A stretch of DNA of 13,035 nt from Oscillospiraceae bacterium (GCA_017396055.1 JAFQND010000074.1:1-13035), one strand, 5' to 3'. Shown: positions 7,701-13,035, counted from the stretch's first letter. A program made the numbers and translations. Notes: generated from the letters alone by a model not told the origin.

Positions 7701-7745
7701 GGAAAAATCCTCCTTGATAAAAAATACGGGATAGATGATTAATTA

Positions 7746-7759
7746 CGGAAGCGTTTCCG
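7746..7759. promoter_or_regulatory. Operator-like imperfect palindrome upstream of ridA
   Basis: The sequence CGGAAGCGTTTCCG has CGGAA/TTCCG arms around GCGT. It shares the AGCGTTT core of catabolite response elements but departs from the consensus at the outer positions. It is a tentative CcpA/LacI-type site, 46 nt upstream of the ridA start codon. Confidence 0.25.
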
Positions 7760-7768
7760 CTGAAGAAC

Positions 7769-7871
7769 TGTAGGGGCGGGGTCACCCCGCCCGCGATTCA
7801 TACGAAACGCAGCGATTAACTGCGGGACGGAGACTAAGGCCGAAGGTCGTGTCTAAGACCCGTCCCCTACA
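7769..7871. repeat. MITE-like inverted-repeat element, 103 bp
   Basis: The ends are inverted copies: TGTAGGGGCGGGGTC (7769-7783) against the complement of GACCCGTCCCCTACA (7857-7871), matching at 13 of 15 positions. A perfect inner hairpin, GGGCGGGG/CCCCGCCC (7774-7781 with 7785-7792), and an imperfect one (about 7824-7867) fill the element. It has no coding capacity and lies between the RNA methyltransferase stop and the ridA promoter region. The layout is that of a non-autonomous mobile repeat or a structured intergenic repeat; no clear target-site duplication is visible. Confidence 0.6.
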
Positions 7872-7877
7872 AATGAT

Positions 7878-9005
7878 TTATCTCTTCGGCTTGACCGAAT
7901 CATAGGTGTACAGATTGCACTTGAGCATGCCGTTATAGAGCTTGCGGCGCTTGTCTGCACGGCGGCCGAATACCCGCTCGAACTCCTCGTCGGGAGAGAT
8001 GATCAGATAACGGGTCTTGGAACGGGTAAAGACCTTGCCCATGGTGGCGATGATCTTTCTCGCATCCTCCTGGTCCAGCAGACGTTCGCCGTAAGGCGGG
8101 TTGGTCACCAGCACGGCAGGATTGTCCGACGGCAGGAACTCTGCCACGTCGCGGACGCGGACATGGACATGACGGGAAACGCCGGCTTTGCGGGCATTTT
8201 CAAGGGTCAGATCAACTGCTCTGGGGTCGATGTCACCGCCGTAAGCGACAAAGGCGGCGTCTCTGCGGATGAGGTCAAGGCCTCTTGCACGTTCTTCTCT
8301 CCAGGCAGCCTCGGGGATGCAGCCCCATTTCTGGGCGGCGAAAGTCCGGCCAAGACCGGCGGGAATATTCATGGCCTTCATGGCGGCTTCGATCAGCAGG
8401 GTGCCGGAGCCGCAGCAGGGATCGTAAAACTCAGTGTCGTGCTTGACGATGGCCACATCGATCATGCCGGCGGCCAGCGTCTCCTTGATGGGAGCGTCGT
8501 TGGAATTGCGGCGGTAGCCTCTTTTGTGCAGGCCGGCGCCGGACGTGTCCAGCATGACGGTGACTTTATCCCACATGATCGAGAACTGGATCTGATGGAT
8601 GGGACCGGTCTCTTCAAACCAGGCAAGACCGTATTTCTCATGCAGCCGCTCGACCGCAGCCTTTTTGATGATTTTCTGACAGTCGGGAATGGAATAGAGC
8701 GCCGATTTGATGGAGTGACCCTTGACGGGAAAAGCGTCCTGTTTGCCGATAAACTGTTCAAAGGGCAGAGCGCGGACATTGTCAAACAGTTCGGTGAAGG
8801 TGCGGGCTTCAAACTCGCCCAGCTTGATGAGCACCCGCTCTGCGGTGCGCAGACAGAGGTTCGCGCGGCAGAGAATATGGTCATCGCCGGAAAATTCCAC
8901 CCGTCCGTTGGTGGTGACGACATCTTCGCCGCCCATCCGTTTGACTTCGCCGGCGAGAATACCCTCCAGGCCAAAGAGACAGGGGGCGATCAATCTGTAT
9001 TTCAT
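7878..9005 (-). CDS. THUMP-domain class I RNA methyltransferase, RlmL N-terminal type
   Basis: This 375-residue protein matches the single-domain RlmL/YpsC family, which uses S-adenosylmethionine to methylate guanine N2 in 23S rRNA; in E. coli RlmL targets G2445. An N-terminal ferredoxin-like/THUMP RNA-binding part covers about residues 1-155, with the family opening RLIAPCLFGLE (4-14). The Rossmann methyltransferase domain follows, with the SAM loop DPCCGSGT (195-202), an acidic GGDIDP (256-261) and the catalytic TNPPYGER (301-308). KRGYRR (161-166) is the usual linker motif. The ATG has AAGGAAG about 7 nt upstream. Neighbouring hpf also acts on the ribosome, but a terminator separates the two. 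The exact target base in this organism is inferred only. Confidence 0.9.
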   Translation of the reverse strand: MKYRLIAPCLFGLEGILAGEVKRMGGEDVVTTNGRVEFSGDDHILCRANLCLRTAERVLIKLGEFEARTFTELFDNVRALPFEQFIGKQDAFPVKGHSIKSALYSIPDCQKIIKKAAVERLHEKYGLAWFEETGPIHQIQFSIMWDKVTVMLDTSGAGLHKRGYRRNSNDAPIKETLAAGMIDVAIVKHDTEFYDPCCGSGTLLIEAAMKAMNIPAGLGRTFAAQKWGCIPEAAWREERARGLDLIRRDAAFVAYGGDIDPRAVDLTLENARKAGVSRHVHVRVRDVAEFLPSDNPAVLVTNPPYGERLLDQEDARKIIATMGKVFTRSKTRYLIISPDEEFERVFGRRADKRRKLYNGMLKCNLYTYDSVKPKR

Positions 9006-9039
9006 ATATTCTTCCTTTCAACGGGAGTATTGGCAAATG

Positions 9040-9067
9040 AAAAGGCCGCCGCTTTCGGCGGCAGCCT
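9040..9067 (-). terminator. Intrinsic terminator of hpf
   Basis: On the - strand a GC-rich hairpin (AAGGCCGCCG at 9042-9051 pairing with 9055-9067, with a two-base bulge) is followed by a short U-tract, seen as AAAA on the + strand. It ends hpf transcription before the methyltransferase gene. Confidence 0.7.
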
Positions 9068-9068
9068 T

Positions 9069-9097
9069 ATTATATCACATTTTTCCCCTCCGGTACA
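9069..9097 (-). promoter_or_regulatory. Possible extended -10 promoter of the RNA methyltransferase gene
   Basis: Read on the - strand, TGATATAAT gives a perfect TATAAT (9069-9074) with an extended TGn. A weak TGTACC lies at -35 (9092-9097), 17 bp away. The predicted start near 9062 falls inside the hpf terminator hairpin. Confidence 0.4.
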
Positions 9098-9108
9098 GAG
9101 GGCTCCGC

Positions 9109-9621
9109 TTATTTTTTCGGAACGATCAGGCCGTAGCCATCCTCCGAACGGCGATAGACCACATTGACTGCGCCGGTAGCGGCATCTTCATAGACAAAGA
9201 AGCTGTGACCAAGAAGGTTCATCTGCAGGATCGCCTCTTCGGCGGTCATGGGTCTGAGCTCGACCTCTTTGGTGCGGATAACGTCGAGAGGATCTTCCTC
9301 ATACGTATCCTCGGGTACCTCGAAGGCAGAGGCTTTTACCTTCTTTTGCAGTTTGGTCTTGTTTTTGCGGATCCGGCGGATCAGCGTGTCCAGAGCATCA
9401 TCCAGCGCTTCCAGCTTGTCGGTATCCTGCTTTTCGGCGCGGTAGATCATGCCGTCTGCCCACAGCGTCAGTTCGACCGTAGCGGTCTCCTTCTGGGTTG
9501 AAACGACCACCTGTACACGGGGGTCGTCAAAGAAGCGATCCAGCTTTTTGAGTCTCTGTTCCGCTTTTTCCTTGAAGGAATCGCTCAGGGTGATCTTTCT
9601 TGCGATGAATGCTGTGTTCAT
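9109..9621 (-). CDS. hpf: Long-form ribosome hibernation promoting factor
   Basis: This 170-residue long HPF binds 30S subunits in slow growth and stress and pairs ribosomes into inactive 100S dimers. Residues 1-95 form the S30AE (YfiA-like) beta-alpha domain, a charged linker (EVPEDTYEEDPLD) covers about 100-115, and the C-terminal dimerisation domain follows (KEVELRPMTAEEA ... HSFFVYED ... GYGLIVP). Two ATGs six bases apart are possible. The second (9619-9621) is preferred because GGAGG lies 7 nt before it but only 1 nt before the first (9627), although an AAGGA could serve the first. It is monocistronic with its own promoter, a structured leader and a terminator. Confidence 0.93.
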   Translation of the reverse strand: MNTAFIARKITLSDSFKEKAEQRLKKLDRFFDDPRVQVVVSTQKETATVELTLWADGMIYRAEKQDTDKLEALDDALDTLIRRIRKNKTKLQKKVKASAFEVPEDTYEEDPLDVIRTKEVELRPMTAEEAILQMNLLGHSFFVYEDAATGAVNVVYRRSEDGYGLIVPKK

Positions 9622-9705
9622 AGTCATGCCTCCATTCCTTGGGGGAATTTCCTTCCGGCCTGACGGCCCTGAAGGCCATTCCGAGGGGATCTTTTGATCC
9701 TCCTT
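9622..9705 (-). other. Structured 5' leader of hpf
   Basis: Between the predicted transcription start and the ATG lie about 84 nt rich in inverted repeats. A GATC-AAAA-GATC hairpin with flanking GAGG/CCTC is followed by three GGCC blocks that can pair in alternative ways, and by CCTTC/GAAGG arms. GGAATGG occurs twice, the second copy leading into the RBS. No leader peptide or known riboswitch pattern is recognised. The structure could affect translation of hpf. Confidence 0.4.
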
Positions 9706-9711
9706 GGCTTC

Positions 9712-9740
9712 AGTATAGCATAAGTTGCCTAAAAAATCCA
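9712..9740 (-). promoter_or_regulatory. Extended -10 promoter of hpf
   Basis: On the - strand TGCTATACT supplies an extended -10 (TATACT at 9712-9717). A partial -35, TGGATT (9735-9740), lies 17 bp upstream. Transcription would begin near 9705. Confidence 0.55.
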
Positions 9741-9818
9741 GTAAATTCAGAAAATTTTATGTAACTGCAACAAGTTATTTACATTTGCACAAAGTTGAAG
9801 ACGATTTCTTGGCAAGTG

Positions 9819-9835
9819 GTTTTTCCGGGAAAAAC
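9819..9835. repeat. Short perfect inverted repeat
   Basis: GTTTTTCC (9819-9826) and GGAAAAAC (9828-9835) are perfect inverted copies around one base. They lie in the AT-rich, gene-free stretch between the gntR terminator and the hpf promoter, which is otherwise featureless. Function unknown. Confidence 0.45.
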
Positions 9836-9842
9836 ACGAAAG

Positions 9843-9875
9843 AAAAAACCGGCCTTCCCTCACGGAAAGCCGGTT
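9843..9875 (-). terminator. Terminator of the pepV-gntR operon
   Basis: A 12-bp stem with one mismatch, AACCGGCCTTCC (9847-9858) with GGAAAGCCGGTT (9864-9875), lies just downstream of the regulator stop on the - strand. It runs into a U-tract (A-run 9843-9848 on the + strand). Confidence 0.85.
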
Positions 9876-9880
9876 CTGAT

Positions 9881-10558
9881 TCAATCAAGCTTGAGTTCTT
9901 CCATCGCGTGGATCATATGCAGCTGCATGGCAGTGCGGGCACCCTCGGGATTGCGCTTCTCCAAAAACTCCATGATGCGGCGATGGTCTTCGACGGTCAG
10001 CCTTACCAATCCCGGCAGCTGGTCGGTCATCTCGACCGCTTTGGAGATGGCGTCCTGCATCATCGGCACCAGCTCTTTGAGAAAAGCGTTGTGAGTCGCC
10101 ATCGAAATGGCATTGTGGAAATCCCGTTCGGCGTCGCTGCGGTAACCACCCGAAAGCATCAGCTCTTCGTCCAGTTTGCCGTAATAAAGGATCTGCTCCA
10201 GTTCTTCGTCAGTGGCACGCATGGCGGCATAATAAGCTGCCTGGGGCTCAAAGATGAGCCGCACCTCGAACAGATCGCGGACATCCACCGGCGAAGCCGA
10301 AAGCTGCTCCAGTCCCAGCTGTTCGGCGGGATTGAAATCCTCACGGACGAAGGTGCCTCTGCCCCGGCGGATCTCCAGCACATGGTGTGCGGCGAGGATA
10401 CGGATCGCCTCGCGCAGCGTGGTCCGGCTGACCGACAAAGCAGCCGCCAGATCGTTCTCGTTGGGGATCTTGTCACCGGGAGCGAATTTTTTATCGGTGC
10501 CGAGCATCGAGAGGATCTTATCCGCGGTACGCTCGGCAAGGCTCTGTCCTTTTTTCAC
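9881..10558 (-). CDS. GntR family regulator, FadR/FCD subfamily
   Basis: This 225-residue DNA-binding regulator has an N-terminal winged helix (about 5-72), with the GntR signature from PGDKIPNENDLA through VSRTTLREAIRIL and the wing RRGRGTF (64-70). An all-helical FCD ligand domain follows (about 90-220), with likely metal ligands Glu144 (where most members have Asp), His148, His192 and His214. Such proteins usually respond to small carboxylates or related metabolites. It starts with GTG (10556-10558), 11 nt after the pepV stop, and its RBS (GAGAGGGAA) overlaps the end of pepV, so the two are translationally close and cotranscribed. A GT-N3-AC operator-like site upstream of pepV suggests self-control of the operon; this is inference. 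Confidence 0.9.
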   Translation of the reverse strand: MKKGQSLAERTADKILSMLGTDKKFAPGDKIPNENDLAAALSVSRTTLREAIRILAAHHVLEIRRGRGTFVREDFNPAEQLGLEQLSASPVDVRDLFEVRLIFEPQAAYYAAMRATDEELEQILYYGKLDEELMLSGGYRSDAERDFHNAISMATHNAFLKELVPMMQDAISKAVEMTDQLPGLVRLTVEDHRRIMEFLEKRNPEGARTAMQLHMIHAMEELKLD

Positions 10559-10569
10559 GATCTTCCCTC

Positions 10570-11979
10570 TCAGCCGCAGATATCGGCGATGACCTGGGCG
10601 AACATCTGAGCACAGAGCAGCAGCTCATCCATCTCGACAAACTCGTTGTCGCCGTGCATGTGGTTGTCTTCGGACCAGGGGAAGGTGCAGCCGAAGGCAA
10701 CGCCGTTCTTCAGATGGTGGGCATAGGTGCCGCCGCCGATGGCGATGGGCTCACCCTTTTTGCCGGTGTACTGCTCATATACTTTCAGAAGGGTCTGAAC
10801 AAAGGGGCTCTCTGCGGGGACATGATGGGGCTCGCGCAGCGCACAAGCGGGATCCAGGGTCAGACCGAGATCTTCGGTATTTTTGCGGATGACGTCGGTC
10901 AGATTCTCATCGGTGGCGCAGAGGCTGGCGCGGCAGTCGGTGGCGCCTTCCAGCGAAGTGAGGGTATAATGGAAGATATCGAGGGTGTTGGTCAGCTTGC
11001 CGGAGATCTCGTCGCACATGGCGATGCCGGCAGCTTCGCCGTACCAGTCACCGTGGGGGAAGAGGCGATCCATGGCCAGCAGAGCGCGGTAGCCTTCGCT
11101 GTCGGCGATGGGCAGCATGCTGAGCAGGGTCAGAGATGCGGTGATAGCATTGTTGCCGCGGTCAGGGGTGGAGGCATGGGCGCTGTAGCCCTTGCAGGTG
11201 ATCTCCACAAGGCCGTCCTTTTCGGCGGCGGTAAAGGCAGCACCGGTGGCGGCTGCAGCTTCTTCCAGATAAGAGGCGAGCTCAGCAGCGGTCATGCCCT
11301 CGATGACAGAGATGCATTTATCGGGGACGATGTTGATCTTGGTGCCGGCGTCGACGCTGACGATGCGGGGCAGAGCCTTGTCTTCGGCGAAGGAGGCGCT
11401 GTATCTGCCCTGGAAAGCGCCCTTTTCGGTGTTGATGACCGGGAATTCGGCGTCGGGCGAGAAGGTGCAGGGAGCTTCCTTCTCAATGGCATAATAGTGC
11501 GCGATGTCAGAGCTGCCGCATTCCTCGTCGCATCCGACAATGAGACGGACGTTCTTTTTCAGCTCGACGCCCAGATCTTTCAGTGCCTTCATGGCATAGA
11601 GAGCGGCAACTGCGGGGCCCTTGTCGTCGTTGGAGCCGCGGCCGTACAATTTAGTACCCACCAGTTTGGGGGTGAAGGGCTCGGTGACGGTCCAGCCGTC
11701 GCCGACGGGAACAACGTCCAGATGGGCGAGGATATCCAGTTCGGTCTCGGCATCGGAGAAGTCCACAGCACCGACATAATAATCATAGTTTTTGGTGGCG
11801 AATCCCATACGGGAAGCGATGGCCAGTGCCTTGTCCAGACAGGCGGCGGGACCTTCACCATAAGGTTTTCCGGGCAGAGGGTCCTGACGGTCGCTCTGAA
11901 TGGCGATAAGGGCAGAGATGTCATCGATCATGTCCTGACGATGGATGGCAAAATATTCGGCGAGCTGATTTTTAAGCAT
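10570..11979 (-). CDS. pepV: M20 family dipeptidase, PepV type
   Basis: This 469-residue cytoplasmic metallopeptidase belongs to the PepV/Sapep branch of M20, which cleaves dipeptides with broad specificity. The two-zinc site is visible: His86 and Asp88 (AHLDVVPVGDGW), Asp118/119 (GRGSNDDKGP), catalytic Glu152 with Glu153 (CDEECGSSD), Asp176 (SPDAEFP) and a C-terminal His at 440 or 442 (EDNHMHGDNE). The lid domain, with GYSAHAS (264-270), lies between the catalytic halves. The start at 11979 is chosen over an ATG at 12007-12009 because AAAGGAA precedes it by 7 nt and the predicted transcription start (about 12010) leaves the upstream ATG without a leader. It is the first gene of an operon with the GntR regulator and is driven by a perfect-consensus promoter. 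Confidence 0.92.
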   Translation of the reverse strand: MLKNQLAEYFAIHRQDMIDDISALIAIQSDRQDPLPGKPYGEGPAACLDKALAIASRMGFATKNYDYYVGAVDFSDAETELDILAHLDVVPVGDGWTVTEPFTPKLVGTKLYGRGSNDDKGPAVAALYAMKALKDLGVELKKNVRLIVGCDEECGSSDIAHYYAIEKEAPCTFSPDAEFPVINTEKGAFQGRYSASFAEDKALPRIVSVDAGTKINIVPDKCISVIEGMTAAELASYLEEAAAATGAAFTAAEKDGLVEITCKGYSAHASTPDRGNNAITASLTLLSMLPIADSEGYRALLAMDRLFPHGDWYGEAAGIAMCDEISGKLTNTLDIFHYTLTSLEGATDCRASLCATDENLTDVIRKNTEDLGLTLDPACALREPHHVPAESPFVQTLLKVYEQYTGKKGEPIAIGGGTYAHHLKNGVAFGCTFPWSEDNHMHGDNEFVEMDELLLCAQMFAQVIADICG

Positions 11980-12016
11980 AAGATCGTTCCTTTCAGATAA
12001 ATTGATCATTGTTTCT

Positions 12017-12045
12017 ATTATAACCGAAGAGTTGTATTATGTCAA
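12017..12045 (-). promoter_or_regulatory. Perfect-consensus sigma-A promoter of pepV-gntR
   Basis: Read on the - strand, TTGACA (12040-12045) and TATAAT (12017-12022) are both exact consensus, with the ideal 17-bp spacing. Transcription should start near 12010, giving a leader of about 31 nt. So strong a core promoter suggests control by a repressor. Confidence 0.85.
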
Positions 12046-12069
12046 ACATCTCCTTATCATGTATGACAA
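12039..12069. promoter_or_regulatory. Candidate operators upstream of pepV
   Basis: Two palindromes stand close together. ATGTCAAACAT (12039-12049) covers the -35 box. TCATGTATGA (12057-12066) lies within a - strand TTGTCATACAT (12059-12069) that fits the GT-N3-AC core of FadR-type operators, missing only the last consensus base. The cotranscribed GntR protein is the obvious candidate to bind here. Confidence 0.4.
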
Positions 12070-12099
12070 CTTTTCTAATAAAATATTTTGTGCAGACTA

Positions 12100-12128
12100 T
12101 TGACATAGAACACTATATATGGTATATT
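12100..12128 (+). promoter_or_regulatory. Sigma-A promoter of the NrdD-like small gene
   Basis: The -35 box TTGACA (12100-12105) and the -10 box TATATT (12123-12128) are 17 bp apart, exact and one base off consensus. Transcription would start near 12135, about 42 nt before the ATG. It diverges from the pepV promoter, with about 55 bp between the two -35 boxes. Confidence 0.75.
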
Positions 12129-12176
12129 TGAACCACTCCCCCTTTTGACAGCAACAATATGAAAGGAAGTATCTGC

Positions 12177-12464
12177 ATGAATACACGCATCACCGTCACC
12201 GGCGGCAGCCTGTCCGAAAAAGAGATCGGCCTGTATGTTGACCACCTGAAAAAATCCCATCCCGGCCGTAATTTCGAAAGCATCGACATCAAACTGGACG
12301 GAGAATATGTGGATCTGTCCTATAAACTGGAGCCTGTTCATTTCGAGCGTATCCGCCGCATCACCGGTTATCTGGTGGGCACCGTTGACCGCTTCAACGA
12401 CGCCAAGCGCGCCGAAGTGGAAGACCGCGTCAAGCACAGCGTAAGCTGCAGCCTCTGTGAATAA
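12177..12464 (+). CDS. Small protein with NrdD-like C-terminal glycyl-radical motif
   Basis: This 95-residue protein has a C-terminal half that follows the finger-loop region of class III (anaerobic) ribonucleotide reductase NrdD. RITGYL (61-66) is the R-x-x-G-Y glycyl-radical core, then RFND, AKRAE and RVKH. Gly64 is 31 residues from the C-terminus, the same distance as Gly681 in the 712-residue E. coli NrdD as I recall it. The N-terminal 55 residues (ITVTGGSLSEKE, DIKLDGEYVDLSY) contain none of the NrdD barrel. The chain ends in CSLC (91-94), a possible metal or disulfide pair. It may be a stand-alone radical domain analogous to GrcA/YfiD of pyruvate formate-lyase, or merely share the fold; no activity can be claimed. 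The ATG at 12177 follows GAAAGGAAG by 7 nt, unlike the ATG at 12159. It is monocistronic. Confidence 0.7.
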   Translation: MNTRITVTGGSLSEKEIGLYVDHLKKSHPGRNFESIDIKLDGEYVDLSYKLEPVHFERIRRITGYLVGTVDRFNDAKRAEVEDRVKHSVSCSLCE

Positions 12465-12466
12465 GA

Positions 12467-12498
12467 AAAAAGCCGGACCTTTCGGGGTCCGGCTTTTT
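12467..12498 (+). terminator. Intrinsic terminator of the NrdD-like small gene
   Basis: A perfect 13-bp stem, AAAAAGCCGGACC (12467-12479) with GGTCCGGCTTTTT (12486-12498), begins 2 nt after the stop codon and ends in five T. Confidence 0.9.
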
Positions 12499-12540
12499 CA
12501 GTTGTCAGTTGATCTTCTGCAGCAAAAGTTTTTGGAGATT

Positions 12541-12572
12541 CTTAAGCCCCTTTTTCCAAAAAGGGGCTTAAG
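12541..12572. repeat. Perfect 15-bp inverted repeat
   Basis: CTTAAGCCCCTTTTT (12541-12555) and AAAAAGGGGCTTAAG (12558-12572) are exact inverted copies separated by CC. The arms carry their own T5/A5 tracts. There is no coding signal. It is the first of a row of hairpins that fills 12500-12859, a stretch with no credible gene. Confidence 0.8.
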
Positions 12573-12580
12573 CGAGTCCA

Positions 12581-12713
12581 GAGCGGAGCTTTGGTCGGGT
12601 TTGGGACGAAGTTCCAACAATATATGCAAAAAGTCCCATCCGGAAGGATGGGACCAGACTCTCCCGCCGCATCACGCGGCGGGAACTGATTATCTGATGT
12701 TGGAGCTCCGCTC
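12581..12713. repeat. Composite inverted-repeat element with nested hairpins
   Basis: The outer arms GAGCGGAGCT (12581-12590) and AGCTCCGCTC (12704-12713) are perfect inverted copies, and just inside them CCAACA answers TGTTGG. Between them lie a 9-bp hairpin (12633-12654) and a second perfect 9-bp hairpin, TCCCGCCGC/GCGGCGGGA (12662-12670 with 12676-12684). TTGGAGC/GCTCCAA (12700-12716) overlaps the right end. The plan suggests a non-autonomous repeat element. Confidence 0.5.
12628..12654 (-). terminator. Probable terminator for the right-edge gene
   Basis: GTCCCATCC (12633-12641) pairs perfectly with GGATGGGAC (12646-12654) around a 4-nt loop. On the - strand it is followed by UUUUU (A-run 12628-12632). 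It is the first good - strand terminator after the partial gene ending at 12860. Confidence 0.7.
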
Positions 12714-12758
12714 CAAACCACGCCAGGGCGCTGCCCCTGCACGCCTTGCTTCGCAAGG

Positions 12759-12857
12759 CTTAGCTTTCAAGAATGTCTCGCGGTCAAGCTGACGACCGCG
12801 CCGCAGACACGCCCTCCGGGCTTAGTCTGAGCGGATGCCATTCTTGCGAAACGCTAG
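12759..12857. repeat. Inverted-repeat element with imperfect 17-19 nt ends
   Basis: CTTAGCTTTCAAGAATG (12759-12775) and the complement of CATTCTTGCGAAACGCTAG (12839-12857) match along most of their length, with CAAGAATG/CATTCTTG exact. Inside, CGCGGTC/GACCGCG (12779-12785 with 12794-12800) and TGTCT/AGACA form nested stems. The element abuts a GCCTTGC/GCAAGGC hairpin (12743-12759) and ends 2 nt before the stop codon of the right-edge gene. Confidence 0.5.
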
Positions 12858-12859
12858 TC

Positions 12860-13035
12860 TCATTTTTCGTACATACAGAATGCCCAGCCATACTGTTCAG
12901 GCAGGGTGACGGTATTGCCGACGGCGGTGACACCGTCGGAGGAAGCAAGAACGCGAAGCTTTGTTCCCTCGGGCAGACCTGCGTCAAAGACGTTCTCGTC
13001 GCCTGCTTCTCTCAGGGCGATGAGATAGCCGTAGC
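12860..13035 (-). CDS. C-terminal end of an unidentified protein (partial)
   Basis: The frame enters from the right edge and gives 57 residues, from YGYLIALREAG to CMYEK, then TGA (12860-12862). The start lies outside the window. Codon use (GAC, GTC, ACC, CTG) is like that of the neighbouring real genes, and the frame stays open. The pattern of short beta strands (TKLRVLAS, VTAVGNTVTLPE, GWAFCMYE) suggests a C-terminal beta-sandwich, such as those ending GH36-type alpha-galactosidases and some other glycoside hydrolases. That assignment is a guess. Confidence 0.6.
   Translation of the reverse strand, partial: YGYLIALREAGDENVFDAGLPEGTKLRVLASSDGVTAVGNTVTLPEQYGWAFCMYEK

Noticed and set aside
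5790..7742. 650-codon + strand open frame opposite the esterase-GNAT and ridA genes
   Set aside because: It spans two genuine genes and a terminator on the other strand and has no recognisable domain; it is a shadow frame.
10654..12000. 448-codon + strand open frame opposite pepV
   Set aside because: Glycine/alanine/valine-rich shadow of pepV codons without motif or RBS.
12007..12009. ATG at 12009 (minus strand) as the pepV start
   Set aside because: It coincides with the predicted transcription start and lacks an RBS, whereas the ATG at 11979 has AAAGGAA well placed.
12457..12792. 111-codon + strand open frame in the repeat region
   Set aside because: It begins inside the NrdD-like gene's end, reads through a strong terminator and several perfect hairpins, and has no family similarity.
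12541..12857. CRISPR array
   Set aside because: The repeats are individually palindromic and unlike one another; there is no regular repeat-spacer spacing and no cas gene.

Overview
The window looks like a piece of chromosome from a GC-rich, strictly anaerobic Gram-positive bacterium, most likely an Oscillospiraceae/Ruminococcaceae-type member of Clostridia. Supporting signs are strong AAGGAGG-type ribosome binding sites, near-consensus sigma-A promoters, a stem-loop plus T-run terminator at almost every gene end, a long-form HPF, a PepV-type dipeptidase, a lipoprotein with no visible transport partner, and a small protein carrying the glycyl-radical motif of anaerobic ribonucleotide reductase. 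The genus cannot be fixed from the sequence. I see no rRNA, tRNA, CRISPR array, transposase or phage gene.

Layout, left half (+ strand). An upstream terminator (30-59) is followed by a two-gene operon: a PHP-domain phosphatase of YcdX type (232-996) and an aldo/keto reductase with a C-terminal double [4Fe-4S] ferredoxin-like tail (1011-2021). Just after it lies an orphaned 3' end of a second, diverged copy of the same reductase gene (2042-2122). Next come a monocistronic AAA+ ATPase of the CbbX/SpoVK type with a degenerate first AAA module (2299-4284) and a lone lipoprotein resembling a solute-binding protein (4422-5660). A two-way terminator then separates these from genes on the other strand.

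Middle and right (- strand, read right to left). pepV (10570-11979) and a FadR/FCD-type GntR regulator (9881-10558) form an operon behind a perfect-consensus promoter. Next are hpf (9109-9621) with a structured leader, a THUMP/RlmL-like RNA methyltransferase (7878-9005), a 103-bp MITE-like inverted-repeat element (7769-7871), ridA (7317-7700), and an unusual fusion of a sialate O-acetylesterase-like SGNH domain to a GNAT acetyltransferase (5697-7256). Divergent from pepV, a 95-residue protein (12177-12464) carries an NrdD-like glycyl-radical motif. The last 400 bases before a partial gene at the right edge (12860-13035) are packed with hairpins and inverted repeats.

Most genes are independent housekeeping or metabolic units rather than one system. 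The observations most worth following are the stand-alone NrdD-like glycyl-radical protein (by analogy to GrcA/YfiD), the esterase-GNAT fusion, the AAA+ protein with a dead first module, and the two non-coding inverted-repeat elements.
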